Shown here: positions 17,730-25,557 of the stretch, one piece after another | Layout: each line of letters opens with the position of its first letter | How positions within the stretch are numbered: position 1 is the first letter of the stretch | Assembly (NCBI RefSeq): GCF_002896855.1 | Contig: NZ_CP021850.1 | Coordinates: 459,665 to 523,664, forward strand | Reading direction: 5' to 3' | DNA from: Clostridium thermosuccinogenes | Lineage (GTDB): Bacteria; Bacillota; Clostridia; Acetivibrionales; DSM-5807 | Length of the DNA stretch: 64,000 bases | Notes under the pieces: generated by a model | Databases searched by the model: none | Seen by the model: the letters and a program-made list of their open reading frames with translations, nothing else | What the model was told of the DNA's origin: nothing | Program-made: the position numbers and the translations under genes

Positions 17730-18046
17730 TTCAATATGATATGTAACTCCATATCATTTGGGACCTGCGGTTTGAAGTCGGAAATTTTCAATTAAAGTGG
17801 GAAATCTGTTAAAGCCAAGAGGCTTAACTGCTTCCGTTGGATTGGTGAGATGCAGTGTATGCTTTGATGAAAGAACGCAAAAAAGCATGGAGATAGAACC
17901 ATCAAGCGTGGTGGCGGCTGCAGCTCACGGAGACAGCTTGACATGTATTTCGCGCAGAAGATTATTTTGAAGATTAATTATTTTAGCAAATTATTACTAA
18001 GGAATGATGATGGACTTCCGGATATAAATTTCAGCAAAACAAAAAG
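17730..18046. other. Intergenic stretch before the IS, with weak hairpin
   Basis: 317 bases without a confident gene. ATGATATG and CATATCAT at about 17736-17758 form a small AT-rich hairpin just after the kinase stop. A 44-codon frame near 17848-17974 ('VRCSVCFDERTQ' onward) may be the debris of another gene, but it is not identifiable. Confidence 0.35.
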
Positions 18047-18169
18047 ATGCCTGAGGTAGTGTCAAAAGTTCTATGAAAGAATAAAATTTTGACGCCAGAA
18101 ATGAGAGTATTTACCAAATATGCACATTGGAAACCAAATAAGCAACAAGAAAAACCATGGGAATATAAT

Positions 18170-18313
18170 ACCTGTGGATTTGATGGATAACCCGCCCGAG
18201 GCATGGATAACAAGTGGATAAAGCATTGGCAACGAAAAGCGTGTTGCCAACACTTTATCACACAAGTTACCCACACCCCTCAAATCAGCGGGTTACCCAC
18301 AAACTCCACAGGT
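18170..18313. repeat. 144-bp imperfect palindrome inside the IS
   Basis: The left arm begins ACCTGTGGA and runs through GGATAACCCG and GTGGATAAAGC to TTGGCAAC; the right arm mirrors it as GTTGCCAA, CTTTATCACAC, CGGGTTACCC and TCCACAGGT. The loop is about nine bases at 18234-18242. It lies between the left end of the element and the transposase stop, so it could be a terminator or a structure used by the transposase. Confidence 0.7.
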
Positions 18314-18371
18314 TCGGCGGCGACTGTTTTGCTATGCTATGCTACAAAAATAAGAGGATGAATTTCGTTCC

Positions 18372-19802
18372 TTAAGCAGATTGTTGGGCTTTGATGTATT
18401 CTTGGGACATTTTAATGAGTGTAACCCACCTGGCAGGCATATTAGGCCGGTCTTTGAGCTCTTCTAAGACCACCGGCACCCTGCCTTCCAGAGAGGAATG
18501 AGGCCTTAGGAAGTTGAAGTAGGCTACAAACAGTGTAAGGAAGGATACTGAACCTGCATAGTTGTTAAAACCGTTGGTGGGTCTGTAGTTTCCCTTGAAG
18601 GTGCGGTTTAACCTTTCGATGATCTGCTTTAAAGGCCTGTATTCTTCGGAGATAGGGTCGTCGTTGGTAAGACCGATTACCTGCTTTATGTCAAAGTGGA
18701 TGCCGTACTGGGCGAAATAGTGTTGAGCAAGCATGTAAATAGGGTTCCCGTCAAAGATCAGGGTAAGATCCTCAGGAAGCTTATCGAACTTGGACAATGC
18801 TTCGTCAAGAGCATAAATTGCAGCTTTAACATCACGGTTGGCAGAGACGGGGTATGAGAGGATAATCTTCTTTACTGCGTCGAATATAAAGAATACGTAA
18901 TGCCATTTGCCCAGAACCTTTATGTACGTCTCATCCCCGCAGATGGAATCTGAGAGATCATACTTGTAGTTGTCAATGAAGGGTTTAATGTTTGTGGCAA
19001 CAGCATCGGCATAATTTGATACCGACTGATGAGAAACACTTACACCATGTACTTCACGCATAAGGGCAGCTGTCATCCGGGTAGAAAGGCCAAAATTGAC
19101 ATGGTATGTAAGTATCAGCCCCAGGACGTGAGGAGAGACATAAAGCCTTGATATATCTACACTCGGAGGCTGGGAAGGCTTTCTTACCAAAGGCTCAAAG
19201 TCAATATCAAACTCCCTGTAGATGTAATGGAGCTTGAAATCATGTGGAGAAGACTTGTAGCGCTGCTTGTCTTCCTCGGACATGGAATTGAGCCTGTCAA
19301 GGTAATAGGGGCACTTGGAGTTGGTGCACTTATGTACGTTGAAGTCCTTACGCTCTTTCTTAAGTTCCAGTGTCCTTCCACAGTGGGGGCAGAGGAAGAT
19401 GAGATTTTTTAGGTAACGGTTTTTCTTGTTGAAAGTGCACTTGCAGACTTTGCATAAGTACTGGCCTTTACCACCGGTATTGTCGTAAAGGTATTCATGA
19501 GGAGCTCCACATCTTGGGCAGGCCATAGTATCAGGGACTGTAGAAGCTTTTCTCCTTGTAATAGGGGTTATAAGCTTACCGGTTTCCTTGAGATGATTTG
19601 AAATAAGCTGCTTATAATCAAGCTTCTCAAGTGTCTCAATAATCGGCATGGTATCCACCACAAGCTTGCGGTAAGGCTTCCTAACAGGCTCATCGTAGTA
19701 CTTGCGGACGGATCCTTTACTAAAGAGTGCACACATGAGGTAAATGATAATTTTAGCTTGTATTTGAATGTATAGTAGTAAAACTGTTATAATGTTGTTC
19801 AA
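18372..19802 (-). CDS. DDE transposase with zinc-ribbon N-terminus
   Basis: 476 residues. Two CxxC zinc-ribbon units ('CPRCGAPHEYLY...CKVC' and 'CPHCGRTLEL...C') occupy about residues 94-165. The DDE catalytic core follows: 'GDETYIKVLGKWHYVFF' gives the first Asp, 'LTLIFDGNPIYML' the second, and 'KQIIERLNRTFKGNYRP' the Glu, with 'YFNFLRPHSSL' after it as in IS6/IS3-type integrases. The start is probably the TTG at 19802, with AAAGGAG ten bases upstream on that strand. The gene looks intact and fills most of its IS. Confidence 0.85.
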   Translation of the reverse strand: MNNIITVLLLYIQIQAKIIIYLMCALFSKGSVRKYYDEPVRKPYRKLVVDTMPIIETLEKLDYKQLISNHLKETGKLITPITRRKASTVPDTMACPRCGAPHEYLYDNTGGKGQYLCKVCKCTFNKKNRYLKNLIFLCPHCGRTLELKKERKDFNVHKCTNSKCPYYLDRLNSMSEEDKQRYKSSPHDFKLHYIYREFDIDFEPLVRKPSQPPSVDISRLYVSPHVLGLILTYHVNFGLSTRMTAALMREVHGVSVSHQSVSNYADAVATNIKPFIDNYKYDLSDSICGDETYIKVLGKWHYVFFIFDAVKKIILSYPVSANRDVKAAIYALDEALSKFDKLPEDLTLIFDGNPIYMLAQHYFAQYGIHFDIKQVIGLTNDDPISEEYRPLKQIIERLNRTFKGNYRPTNGFNNYAGSVSFLTLFVAYFNFLRPHSSLEGRVPVVLEELKDRPNMPARWVTLIKMSQEYIKAQQSA

Positions 19803-20010
19803 AGGTACTTAACTCCTTTCTTTGGGGGTTGTCCAGCAACAACATTATACCAAAAAAAGGGCAAGTACCTTTGCCTTTCTATACATTCTTAATTTCCAGT
19901 TAAATGAGGGTAAAACCCTTAATAATATAAAAGCAAGTAAAACCAAGGGTTAGAGGTCAAAAGCATATCAAAACTTTTGACACTACCATGCCTGAGAAAG
20001 GGGTTACAAT

Positions 20011-20748
20011 ATGAAAATAACCATTGCCAAGAGCTTGGACGACTTTTACAAGCAATCAGCCGAGCGTATTGCATCCAAGATAATTGAAAAGCCTAAATCG
20101 ATTATAGGGCTTTCCACCGGACGGACGACGGGCGGCATTCATAAAGCGCTTGTGGAGCTTTATAGAGAAAAACCGTTTGATACATCCCAAGTCACTGTTT
20201 TTGGCCTGGATGAAGTGACGAATATAAGCAGGGAGTGCAAGGCGAGTTGTTACTGGCTTCTCCTCAATCAAGTTGTTGAGCCGCTCGGGATTCCGCTCAG
20301 CAATTTTATTATGCCGGACCCCTTTGCAAAAGATTTGCAAAGGGAGTGTAGAAAATTCGAAGACAGGGTGAGCAATGATAATGCTTCAGATCTTCAGATG
20401 CTCGGAATTGGTGAAAACGGGCACATTGGATTCAATCAGCCGGGAACACCATTTGGCAGCACCACATGGATTTCTTATCTGGATGATTCTCTTGATGAAC
20501 GCCTCCGCAGAGAGAACAATATAGCCCCTGATGTTAAAATGGGTGGCCTTACGCTGGGAATAAAAAATATCATGTGGAGCAAAAAGATCGTTTTGGTAGC
20601 CAGCGGCAAGAATAAGGCAGATATAATTGAAAAAGCTTTATTTGGACCGGTTTCAGAGGATGTTCCCGCATCGGTGCTACAGCTTCATCCCGACTGTGAA
20701 GCCATACTTGATCCGGAAGCTGCACAGCAGATTGTAAAGCATCTATGA
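20011..20748 (+). CDS. nagB: Glucosamine-6-phosphate deaminase-like protein
   Basis: 245 residues of the NagB/6-phosphogluconolactonase fold, the usual length. 'LSTGRTTGGIHKAL' (34-47) is the phosphate loop, 'FGLDEVTNI' holds D67 (the catalytic proton-shuttle Asp of the family) and 'LGIGENGHIGFNQPG' (131-145) the ring-opening histidine H138. Two positions differ from E. coli NagB: N136 stands for Asp141, as is common in Gram-positives, and Q143 for Glu148. Normal NagB converts GlcN6P to Fru6P and ammonia; these changes suggest either a tuned enzyme or a different amino-sugar phosphate. An IS lies 23 bases upstream of the start. Confidence 0.8.
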   Translation: MKITIAKSLDDFYKQSAERIASKIIEKPKSIIGLSTGRTTGGIHKALVELYREKPFDTSQVTVFGLDEVTNISRECKASCYWLLLNQVVEPLGIPLSNFIMPDPFAKDLQRECRKFEDRVSNDNASDLQMLGIGENGHIGFNQPGTPFGSTTWISYLDDSLDERLRRENNIAPDVKMGGLTLGIKNIMWSKKIVLVASGKNKADIIEKALFGPVSEDVPASVLQLHPDCEAILDPEAAQQIVKHL

Positions 20749-21054
20749 GCTTGATATAAGCAGAGTAAAAATACCTTTTTAATATAACAGAGTGATGAGA
20801 ATGTGAGCTATGAAGAAATATTGCTGCAGCTGGTTTTGCAGAGATGGAAAAGCGGAGAAGCAAACGGCATTTGGCTGCAGCCTTGGCGAACGTGAAGGCA
20901 TGAGATATCCTTCAAGGCTTTATAAAGTCAGGATAATGCCCGAAGCAGTAGCCAATCAGTTTATGACATCTTAGCAAAAGTGGAAAGCTCAGGTTTTGGA
21001 GCGTATTTTTGTGGGCAGTGCAATCCTGATATAGCAAATCATTATAGAAAATAA
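20749..21054. other. Degenerate region downstream of nagB
   Basis: Contains two short frames of unclear origin, about 20803-20895 (product starting 'SYEEILLQLVLQRW' after a GTG) and one ending near 21055 ('CGQCNPDIANHYRK'). They may be pieces of one decayed gene, but I recognise no family. Confidence 0.35.
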
Positions 21055-21083
21055 TTGCATAAATAAAACACATATGTTATCAT
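21055..21083 (+). promoter_or_regulatory. Promoter of the ABC exporter leader
   Basis: TTGCAT at 21055-21060, 17-base spacer, TATCAT at 21078-21083. It fits a sigma-A promoter and lies 33 bases before a short leader reading frame. Confidence 0.5.
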
Positions 21084-21115
21084 CTATATGAAATCATTGA
21101 AAGAGAGGTAATCCA

Positions 21116-21133
21116 ATGCCAGCTAAGTCTTAA
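21116..21133 (+). CDS. Leader peptide MPAKS
   Basis: A five-codon frame, ATG CCA GCT AAG TCT TAA, preceded by AGAGAGG at 21102-21108 with ideal spacing. The frame's end and the bases after it (TCTTAACTTGAT, 21128-21139) are exactly complementary to 21212-21223, which lies right behind the first terminator. This geometry is what one expects of ribosome-mediated attenuation, where a stalled ribosome on the leader changes the folding of the RNA. It is a prediction from layout; no homologue was compared. Confidence 0.5.
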   Translation: MPAKS

Positions 21134-21159
21134 CTTGATCAATTGAATATGAACTGAAT

Positions 21160-21206
21160 AAAGCGGTTTCTTACCCATTATGGGTTTTGTTGTCGTGCTT
21201 TTTTCA
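21160..21206 (+). terminator. Leader terminator 1
   Basis: AAAGC pairs with GCTTT around an inner ACCC-ATTAT-GGGT hairpin, followed by a T6 run at 21199-21204. It overlaps the outer stem made by 21128-21139 and 21212-21223. Confidence 0.5.
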
Positions 21207-21342
21207 GTTTTATCAAGTTAAGAATAGCGGTATTTTCAACCTTGCTAAAGTGTAATAATACCAAACTAAGCAGACTAGCCAGAGAATATGGATAAGTCTA
21301 TCAGATGCTGTTGCGTATACTATGGATGAACATAAAAGGGAT

Positions 21343-21375
21343 ACCGTGCTTAACTGCACGGTGTTTTTGTTTATT
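21343..21375 (+). terminator. Leader terminator 2
   Basis: ACCGTGC, loop TTAACT, GCACGGT, then GTTTTTGTTTATTT: a canonical intrinsic terminator with no gene directly in front of it. Confidence 0.8.
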
Positions 21376-21467
21376 TATGCTTACATCCCTTGGGGATGAG
21401 TTAATGTGGTATCCCGGTGACGACTCCTAATACGATGTTTCATTCTATTGGCAATGTCTGTGTAGTG

Positions 21468-21509
21468 CTGCAGGTGAAAAGCTTTTGCTATTCGCCTGCA
21501 GTTTTTTTT
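21468..21509 (+). terminator. Leader terminator 3
   Basis: CTGCAGGTGAAAAGC, loop TTTT, GCTATTCGCCTGCAG (G-U and few mismatches), then TTTTTTTTA. It is the strongest hairpin of the leader and lies 265 bases before the ABC ATPase gene. Confidence 0.8.
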
Positions 21510-21773
21510 ATTTGAAGATATTTTAAGGCTATAAAGGAAGTTTAATCAAAGGACCTCAAAATTGGGCACTGAAGGGAGGCTTTATAAAATATGTTTAGCA
21601 GAAAGTGTACTCCAATGTATAATGATCAAGGATGAATCCAGCTTATCAAATAATTTTGGGATGAACTTAAGCTAAGCATGGATGAATTCAAGCAATCATC
21701 CCTTTGCAATTAGCTGAATTCAAATCATTTACATATAGCGATTTCCTGCACGTCAGAAGAAAGGAGTTAAAAA

Positions 21774-22760
21774 ATGAGTGTCATAAATGTTAATAATCTA
21801 TCCAAATCCTATAAAATTCATGAAAAGCAGCAAGGTGTAATAAACACTCTAAAAGATTTATTTAATCGTAAATATGTATACAAGGAAGCTGTCAGTAATC
21901 TGACCATGACAATAGAAAAAGGTGAAATTGTAGGGCTTTTGGGAGAAAATGGAGCAGGTAAGACCACCACACTTAAAATGCTCACCGGCATTTTATACCC
22001 TACATCCGGCAAAGTTACTGTTTTAGACTATGCTCCTACTCAAAGAAAGAGGGAATTTCTCAGAAAGATAGCTTTTGTTATGGGCAATAAGAGTGAGATA
22101 AACTGGGATTTGCCGGCTATTGATACCTTTAGATACCAGAAGCTTCTCTATCAGGTGCCGGATGAGTTATATAAAAAGAATATAGATATGCTGGCAGAAA
22201 TGCTTAATGTCAAGCATTTGTTAAACATCCAGCTGCGCCGCCTTTCTTTGGGTGAACGCATGAAAATGGAGCTGATAAATAGCTTTCTCTACTCCCCGGA
22301 GATTGTCTTTCTTGATGAACCTACGATTGGACTGGATTTAGACAGCCAGCTTGCCATAAGGAAATTTCTGCGCGAATACAGGGAGGAGAGAAAAACGACC
22401 ATTATTATCACAAGCCATTATATGGATGATATTGAGGAGACCTGTGACAGGGTTATCCTATTGTCTAAAGGAAGCAAAATATTCGATGGTGCCATCAGCG
22501 AAATATCCGGGCTGTATTCGGCCAATAAAGTCCTGCAGCTGGTATTTAACCAATCAATCAATCCCCATGAGTTTTCAAAGTACGGGGAGATTATTGAATT
22601 TAAGGATAATGCTCTTAAGCTGATGATCGAAAAAGAACAATATGGAAGTATCGTTACTGAGTTGATCCATCAAAACAAAAACCTTGTTGATATCTCCATA
22701 ACCAATCTGCCTTTTAAGAATATCGTCCATCAGATTATGGTGGAAGGGAGAGTATCATAG
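21774..22760 (+). CDS. ABC-2 exporter ATPase
   Basis: 328 residues with all ATPase motifs: Walker A 'GENGAGKTTT' (about 57-66), Q-loop region 'VMGNKSEINWDL', signature 'LSLGERMKMEL', Walker B 'IVFLDEPTIGLD' and switch 'ITSHYMDDIEE'. The 'NLFNRKYVYKEAVSNLTM' type N-terminus and the 'MGNKSE.NWDLP' segment place it with the YadG/viologen-exporter-like group of ABC-2 ATPases. AAGGAG at 21762-21767 is the ribosome binding site. The first permease gene starts directly after its stop. The operon presumably expels a drug or toxic compound; the leader upstream supports an inducible function. Confidence 0.85.
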   Translation: MSVINVNNLSKSYKIHEKQQGVINTLKDLFNRKYVYKEAVSNLTMTIEKGEIVGLLGENGAGKTTTLKMLTGILYPTSGKVTVLDYAPTQRKREFLRKIAFVMGNKSEINWDLPAIDTFRYQKLLYQVPDELYKKNIDMLAEMLNVKHLLNIQLRRLSLGERMKMELINSFLYSPEIVFLDEPTIGLDLDSQLAIRKFLREYREERKTTIIITSHYMDDIEETCDRVILLSKGSKIFDGAISEISGLYSANKVLQLVFNQSINPHEFSKYGEIIEFKDNALKLMIEKEQYGSIVTELIHQNKNLVDISITNLPFKNIVHQIMVEGRVS

Positions 22761-23561
22761 ATGCGAAAATATCTGTATAGCTTCAAGCTGTACTTGTTAG
22801 CATCGCTTCAATACCGGTTTGACACGGTGCTGGGACTGATAATGTCTAATATCAGCATGCTCATTACAATATTCTTCTGGATAATCATTTACCGCAGCAA
22901 TGGAACAGGCGAAATCAATGGGTATTCAATTGCTGACATGATTACGTTTTTTGTTATGTCAAGCTTATTTCGCACATTTATACTGAGCAGCGGCGGGTTT
23001 GAAATCTCAGATATGATAAAGAGCGGAGAGCTGGGCAAAGCCCTCATCAAGCCGCATAGCATAAGCATGTTTCTATACTGGAAACATCTTTCCAATGCCT
23101 TGTTTGAATTCTTGAAGCAGTTTTCATTTTTACTGCTGGTGGTACCTTTTTTTGCACGGTACTTAACATGGGATTTATCAGTGTCCTCAGCAGTCCTAGT
23201 AATTATATACCTGGTGACAGCGACGGTAATCAGTCATCTCCTTTGGTTGCTGCTGGGGATGATGGCTTTTTGGCTTGAGCAGGCACAAGCTGTTATGTGG
23301 TCCTTTGCCGTTATATTAAATTTTCTGTCAGGAATGTTCATACCCCTGGATTTCTTTCCGCGCTGGAGCGTTAGAGTATTGGAACTGATGCCTTTTGCTG
23401 CCTTCAGCTATATACCGGCCAAGTTGTATATGAATCAGTTATCCGTCGCAGAAGGTGCTTATTTGCTGATGGTACATATATTGTGGATTTTCGTTTTGAT
23501 GGCTTTAAACCAGATGGTTTGGAGAGCGGGAACCAAAAAATACTCTGCAGTTGGTGGATGA
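22761..23561 (+). CDS. ABC-2 family permease
   Basis: 266 residues with six predicted membrane segments, of the ABC-2 permease class paired with YadG-like ATPases. The cytoplasmic loop 'SGGFEISDMIKSGELGKALIKP' is typical of the family and is also present, in altered form, in the next protein ('GSVSSGSFDRMLIKPIS'). It begins immediately after the ATPase stop (ATAG-ATG), with GGAAGGGAGAG as ribosome binding site. It should form the channel together with the following permease. Confidence 0.8.
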   Translation: MRKYLYSFKLYLLASLQYRFDTVLGLIMSNISMLITIFFWIIIYRSNGTGEINGYSIADMITFFVMSSLFRTFILSSGGFEISDMIKSGELGKALIKPHSISMFLYWKHLSNALFEFLKQFSFLLLVVPFFARYLTWDLSVSSAVLVIIYLVTATVISHLLWLLLGMMAFWLEQAQAVMWSFAVILNFLSGMFIPLDFFPRWSVRVLELMPFAAFSYIPAKLYMNQLSVAEGAYLLMVHILWIFVLMALNQMVWRAGTKKYSAVGG

Positions 23562-23572
23562 GGAGGTATTTG

Positions 23573-24361
23573 ATGTATTACTTAAATCTTTTAAAAGAAC
23601 AGATAAAGCTGTCATTTATGTCGGTTGCCATATTTAGAGCAAACTTTGCGCTTATGCTGTTGCAGAGCATTATAAATTCGGTATTGGGCGTATTATGCGT
23701 TGAGTTTATTTATCTTCATGTGGATTCCATAGCTGGCTGGTCCCGGAATGAAATGATTATTCTGTATTGCACATCAATGATTGTAAACCAGTTATACCGA
23801 GGGTTGATAAACCCAAATCATATGAATTTCATTGGAAGCGTATCCAGCGGGAGTTTTGACAGGATGCTTATAAAACCAATCAGTATAATTTTCCAGATAA
23901 ACACTGGCAGTATAGATTATTCAAGCTTTTTGTCCTTGATTGCGCCCATAGTCATTTTATGCTGGAAAATCAGCTCGCTGGATGTCAGCATTCCAAGACT
24001 TAATGTCATTTTATTTCTGGTTTTCTTAATAAACGCGGTTATTCTATTGACTTCGTTTATGATGCTTCTATATTCATTTGCTTTTAAACATGTCAGGGTT
24101 TATGGGCTAACAGGAATTTACTTTATATTGATGTCCATATCAGAGAAACCAAGAGAAATATTTTCTTACAAAGCAGTAATGTATGCTTTCGTTTTTCTTA
24201 TTCCATCTGTCCCACTGGCAAATGTTCCGGCATCTTTGCTTCTTAGCAAAGGTAATGTTCCGGAAACGATTGCTGCGGCTGTTTCAGGGATGCTATTTTT
24301 CCTGCTTTCCACTGTGGCTATAAAAAAAGGAATGAGGAGTTATTCCAGTGCAAGCAGCTAA
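23573..24361 (+). CDS. ABC-2 family permease, second subunit
   Basis: 262 residues, six predicted membrane helices, related to the previous permease and to DUF990-type ABC-2 subunits ('NHMNFIGSVSSGSFDRMLIKP'). I chose the ATG at 23573, which has GAGGAGG nine bases upstream and lies 11 bases after the previous stop, over a longer frame that overlaps that gene. Together the three genes make a heterodimeric exporter. Confidence 0.8.
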   Translation: MYYLNLLKEQIKLSFMSVAIFRANFALMLLQSIINSVLGVLCVEFIYLHVDSIAGWSRNEMIILYCTSMIVNQLYRGLINPNHMNFIGSVSSGSFDRMLIKPISIIFQINTGSIDYSSFLSLIAPIVILCWKISSLDVSIPRLNVILFLVFLINAVILLTSFMMLLYSFAFKHVRVYGLTGIYFILMSISEKPREIFSYKAVMYAFVFLIPSVPLANVPASLLLSKGNVPETIAAAVSGMLFFLLSTVAIKKGMRSYSSASS

Positions 24362-24580
24362 GCTGGCAACTACAGAATATGGAAAGTGGGATTTTGATAA
24401 AGGAATCTATTCTTAACTTTTAAAGTTAGGAAGGTGCCGATATGCCAAGCAGTAGATGAATAAAAGAGAAGGAAAACAGTTGACGAAAGGAGCTTAGCCA
24501 ATGCCATACAGGAATTAATTCTTTATGTACTTTATATGCACTTAAATTTATATAGATTGACTTTGAAAGGATTGAAAGAA

Positions 24581-24784
24581 ATGTCTAGATGCGAGATTTG
24601 TGATAAAACTGTTAACTTTGGAAAGAAAGTCAGTATAACACGGTCACATGTCAGCAGAAGGTCCAGCCATATGCAAAAGCCTAATGTTAAAAAGGTAAAA
24701 GTTAATTTTAATGGAGTGGCAAAAAGCATGTATGTTTGTACCAGATGTCTCAGGTCTAACCGGGTGATCAGAATAAGGAATTAG
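24581..24784 (+). CDS. rpmB: Ribosomal protein L28 (cysteine-containing form)
   Basis: 67 residues beginning 'MSRCEICDKTVNFGKKVS' and ending 'VYVCTRCLRSNRVIRIRN' (with M for V at one place). The pattern CxxC...CxxC of zinc-binding L28 and the core 'PNVKKVKVNFNG' are intact. L28 sits in the large ribosomal subunit. The central part 'ITRSHVSRRSSHMQ' is looser than in housekeeping L28, which usually has 'SHSNxxTKRxWxPN'. GAAAGGATTGAAAG precedes the ATG. It stands alone between an exporter operon and a sigma factor gene, so it could be the only copy or a paralogue. Confidence 0.85.
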   Translation: MSRCEICDKTVNFGKKVSITRSHVSRRSSHMQKPNVKKVKVNFNGVAKSMYVCTRCLRSNRVIRIRN

Positions 24785-24787
24785 AAT

Positions 24788-24809
24788 GCTGGGGGAGAAA
24801 TCCCCCGGC
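24788..24809 (+). terminator. Hairpin after rpmB
   Basis: GCTGGGGGA, loop GAAA, TCCCCCGGC, three bases after the stop. The T-run is poor (TAAAATC), so termination strength is uncertain. Confidence 0.5.
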
Positions 24810-25037
24810 TAAAATCTATGGATAGTCAGGTAATGTTAATTCATGATATATTTGTCTCATCCAAAATGAACCAACTGAACAGTTAAAGACAATATATTAT
24901 TGGAATAGCTATTCCGGGTGAATGCGAGGGCTCTTACCGAGTACCCCAAAAGTTCATCTAAAATGCAATATTGCATTGCAAAAGCTGCAGCAGTAAGAAC
25001 AAAAATAGGTTTGTGCCATGCGGAGAGGAGAAAAACA

Positions 25038-25556
25038 TTGGACAATATGGATATCGATAGCCTTGTGATGCTGTATGGTAAAGCTGTTTACGGATTCTGC
25101 CTCAGGCTTGCTAAAAACAAGGATAATGCTGATGACCTGTATCAGGAAACCTTCTTAAAAGCGATGGAACTGGGCACTAAAATTGATAAGAGCAATAACC
25201 CGAAAGCCTTTCTCATTTCCATTGCGGTCAGGTTGTGGAAAAATAATCGCCGAAAGTATGCCAGACGCCAAAGAATAGCGCCTGAGGGAGAACTGAACGA
25301 AGAGATAGCCAGCAGCATCATGTGTACCAATACATCAACACCGGAAGAGATTGTCATGTTAAGAGAACGGTGCGCGGTAATACGGACTGCGGCGGATAAA
25401 CTCAATGACAAGCTTAGAATACCGCTATACATGTATTACACTGCAGAAATGTCTGTGGAAGATATAGCATCAGCGCTTAGGATTCCGCAAGGTACCGTGA
25501 AAAGCAGGCTCCACAAGGCTCGAAAAAATCTGAAAAATGTATTGGAGGATTATTAG
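25038..25556 (+). CDS. ECF-type RNA polymerase sigma factor
   Basis: 172 residues from a TTG start at 25038 (GGAGAGGAG at 25020-25028). Region 2 is 'SLVMLYGKAVYGFCLRLAKNKDNADDLYQETFLKAM' and region 4 'LRIPLYMYYTAEMSVEDIASALRIPQGTVKSRLHKARKNLK', the helix-turn-helix that reads the -35 element. It is a sigma-70 family ECF factor. An ATG at 25047 is an alternative start. The following gene starts one base after the stop and encodes a membrane protein likely to hold this factor inactive. Confidence 0.85.
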   Translation: MDNMDIDSLVMLYGKAVYGFCLRLAKNKDNADDLYQETFLKAMELGTKIDKSNNPKAFLISIAVRLWKNNRRKYARRQRIAPEGELNEEIASSIMCTNTSTPEEIVMLRERCAVIRTAADKLNDKLRIPLYMYYTAEMSVEDIASALRIPQGTVKSRLHKARKNLKNVLEDY

Positions 25557-25557
25557 T

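Larger units (their letters stand above)
18055..19987 (-). mobile_element. 1933-bp insertion sequence with 8-bp target duplication
   Basis: The ends are GGTAGTGTCAAAAGTT on the left and its exact complement AACTTTTGACACTACC on the right. ATGCCTGA is directly repeated outside both ends (18047-18054 and 19988-19995), an 8-bp target duplication as in IS6-like elements. The element contains one reverse-strand transposase gene and a long imperfect palindrome at its left end. Removing it rejoins the kinase-side flank to GAAAGGGG, the ribosome binding site of nagB, so it landed about 16 bases before the nagB start codon. Confidence 0.85.
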
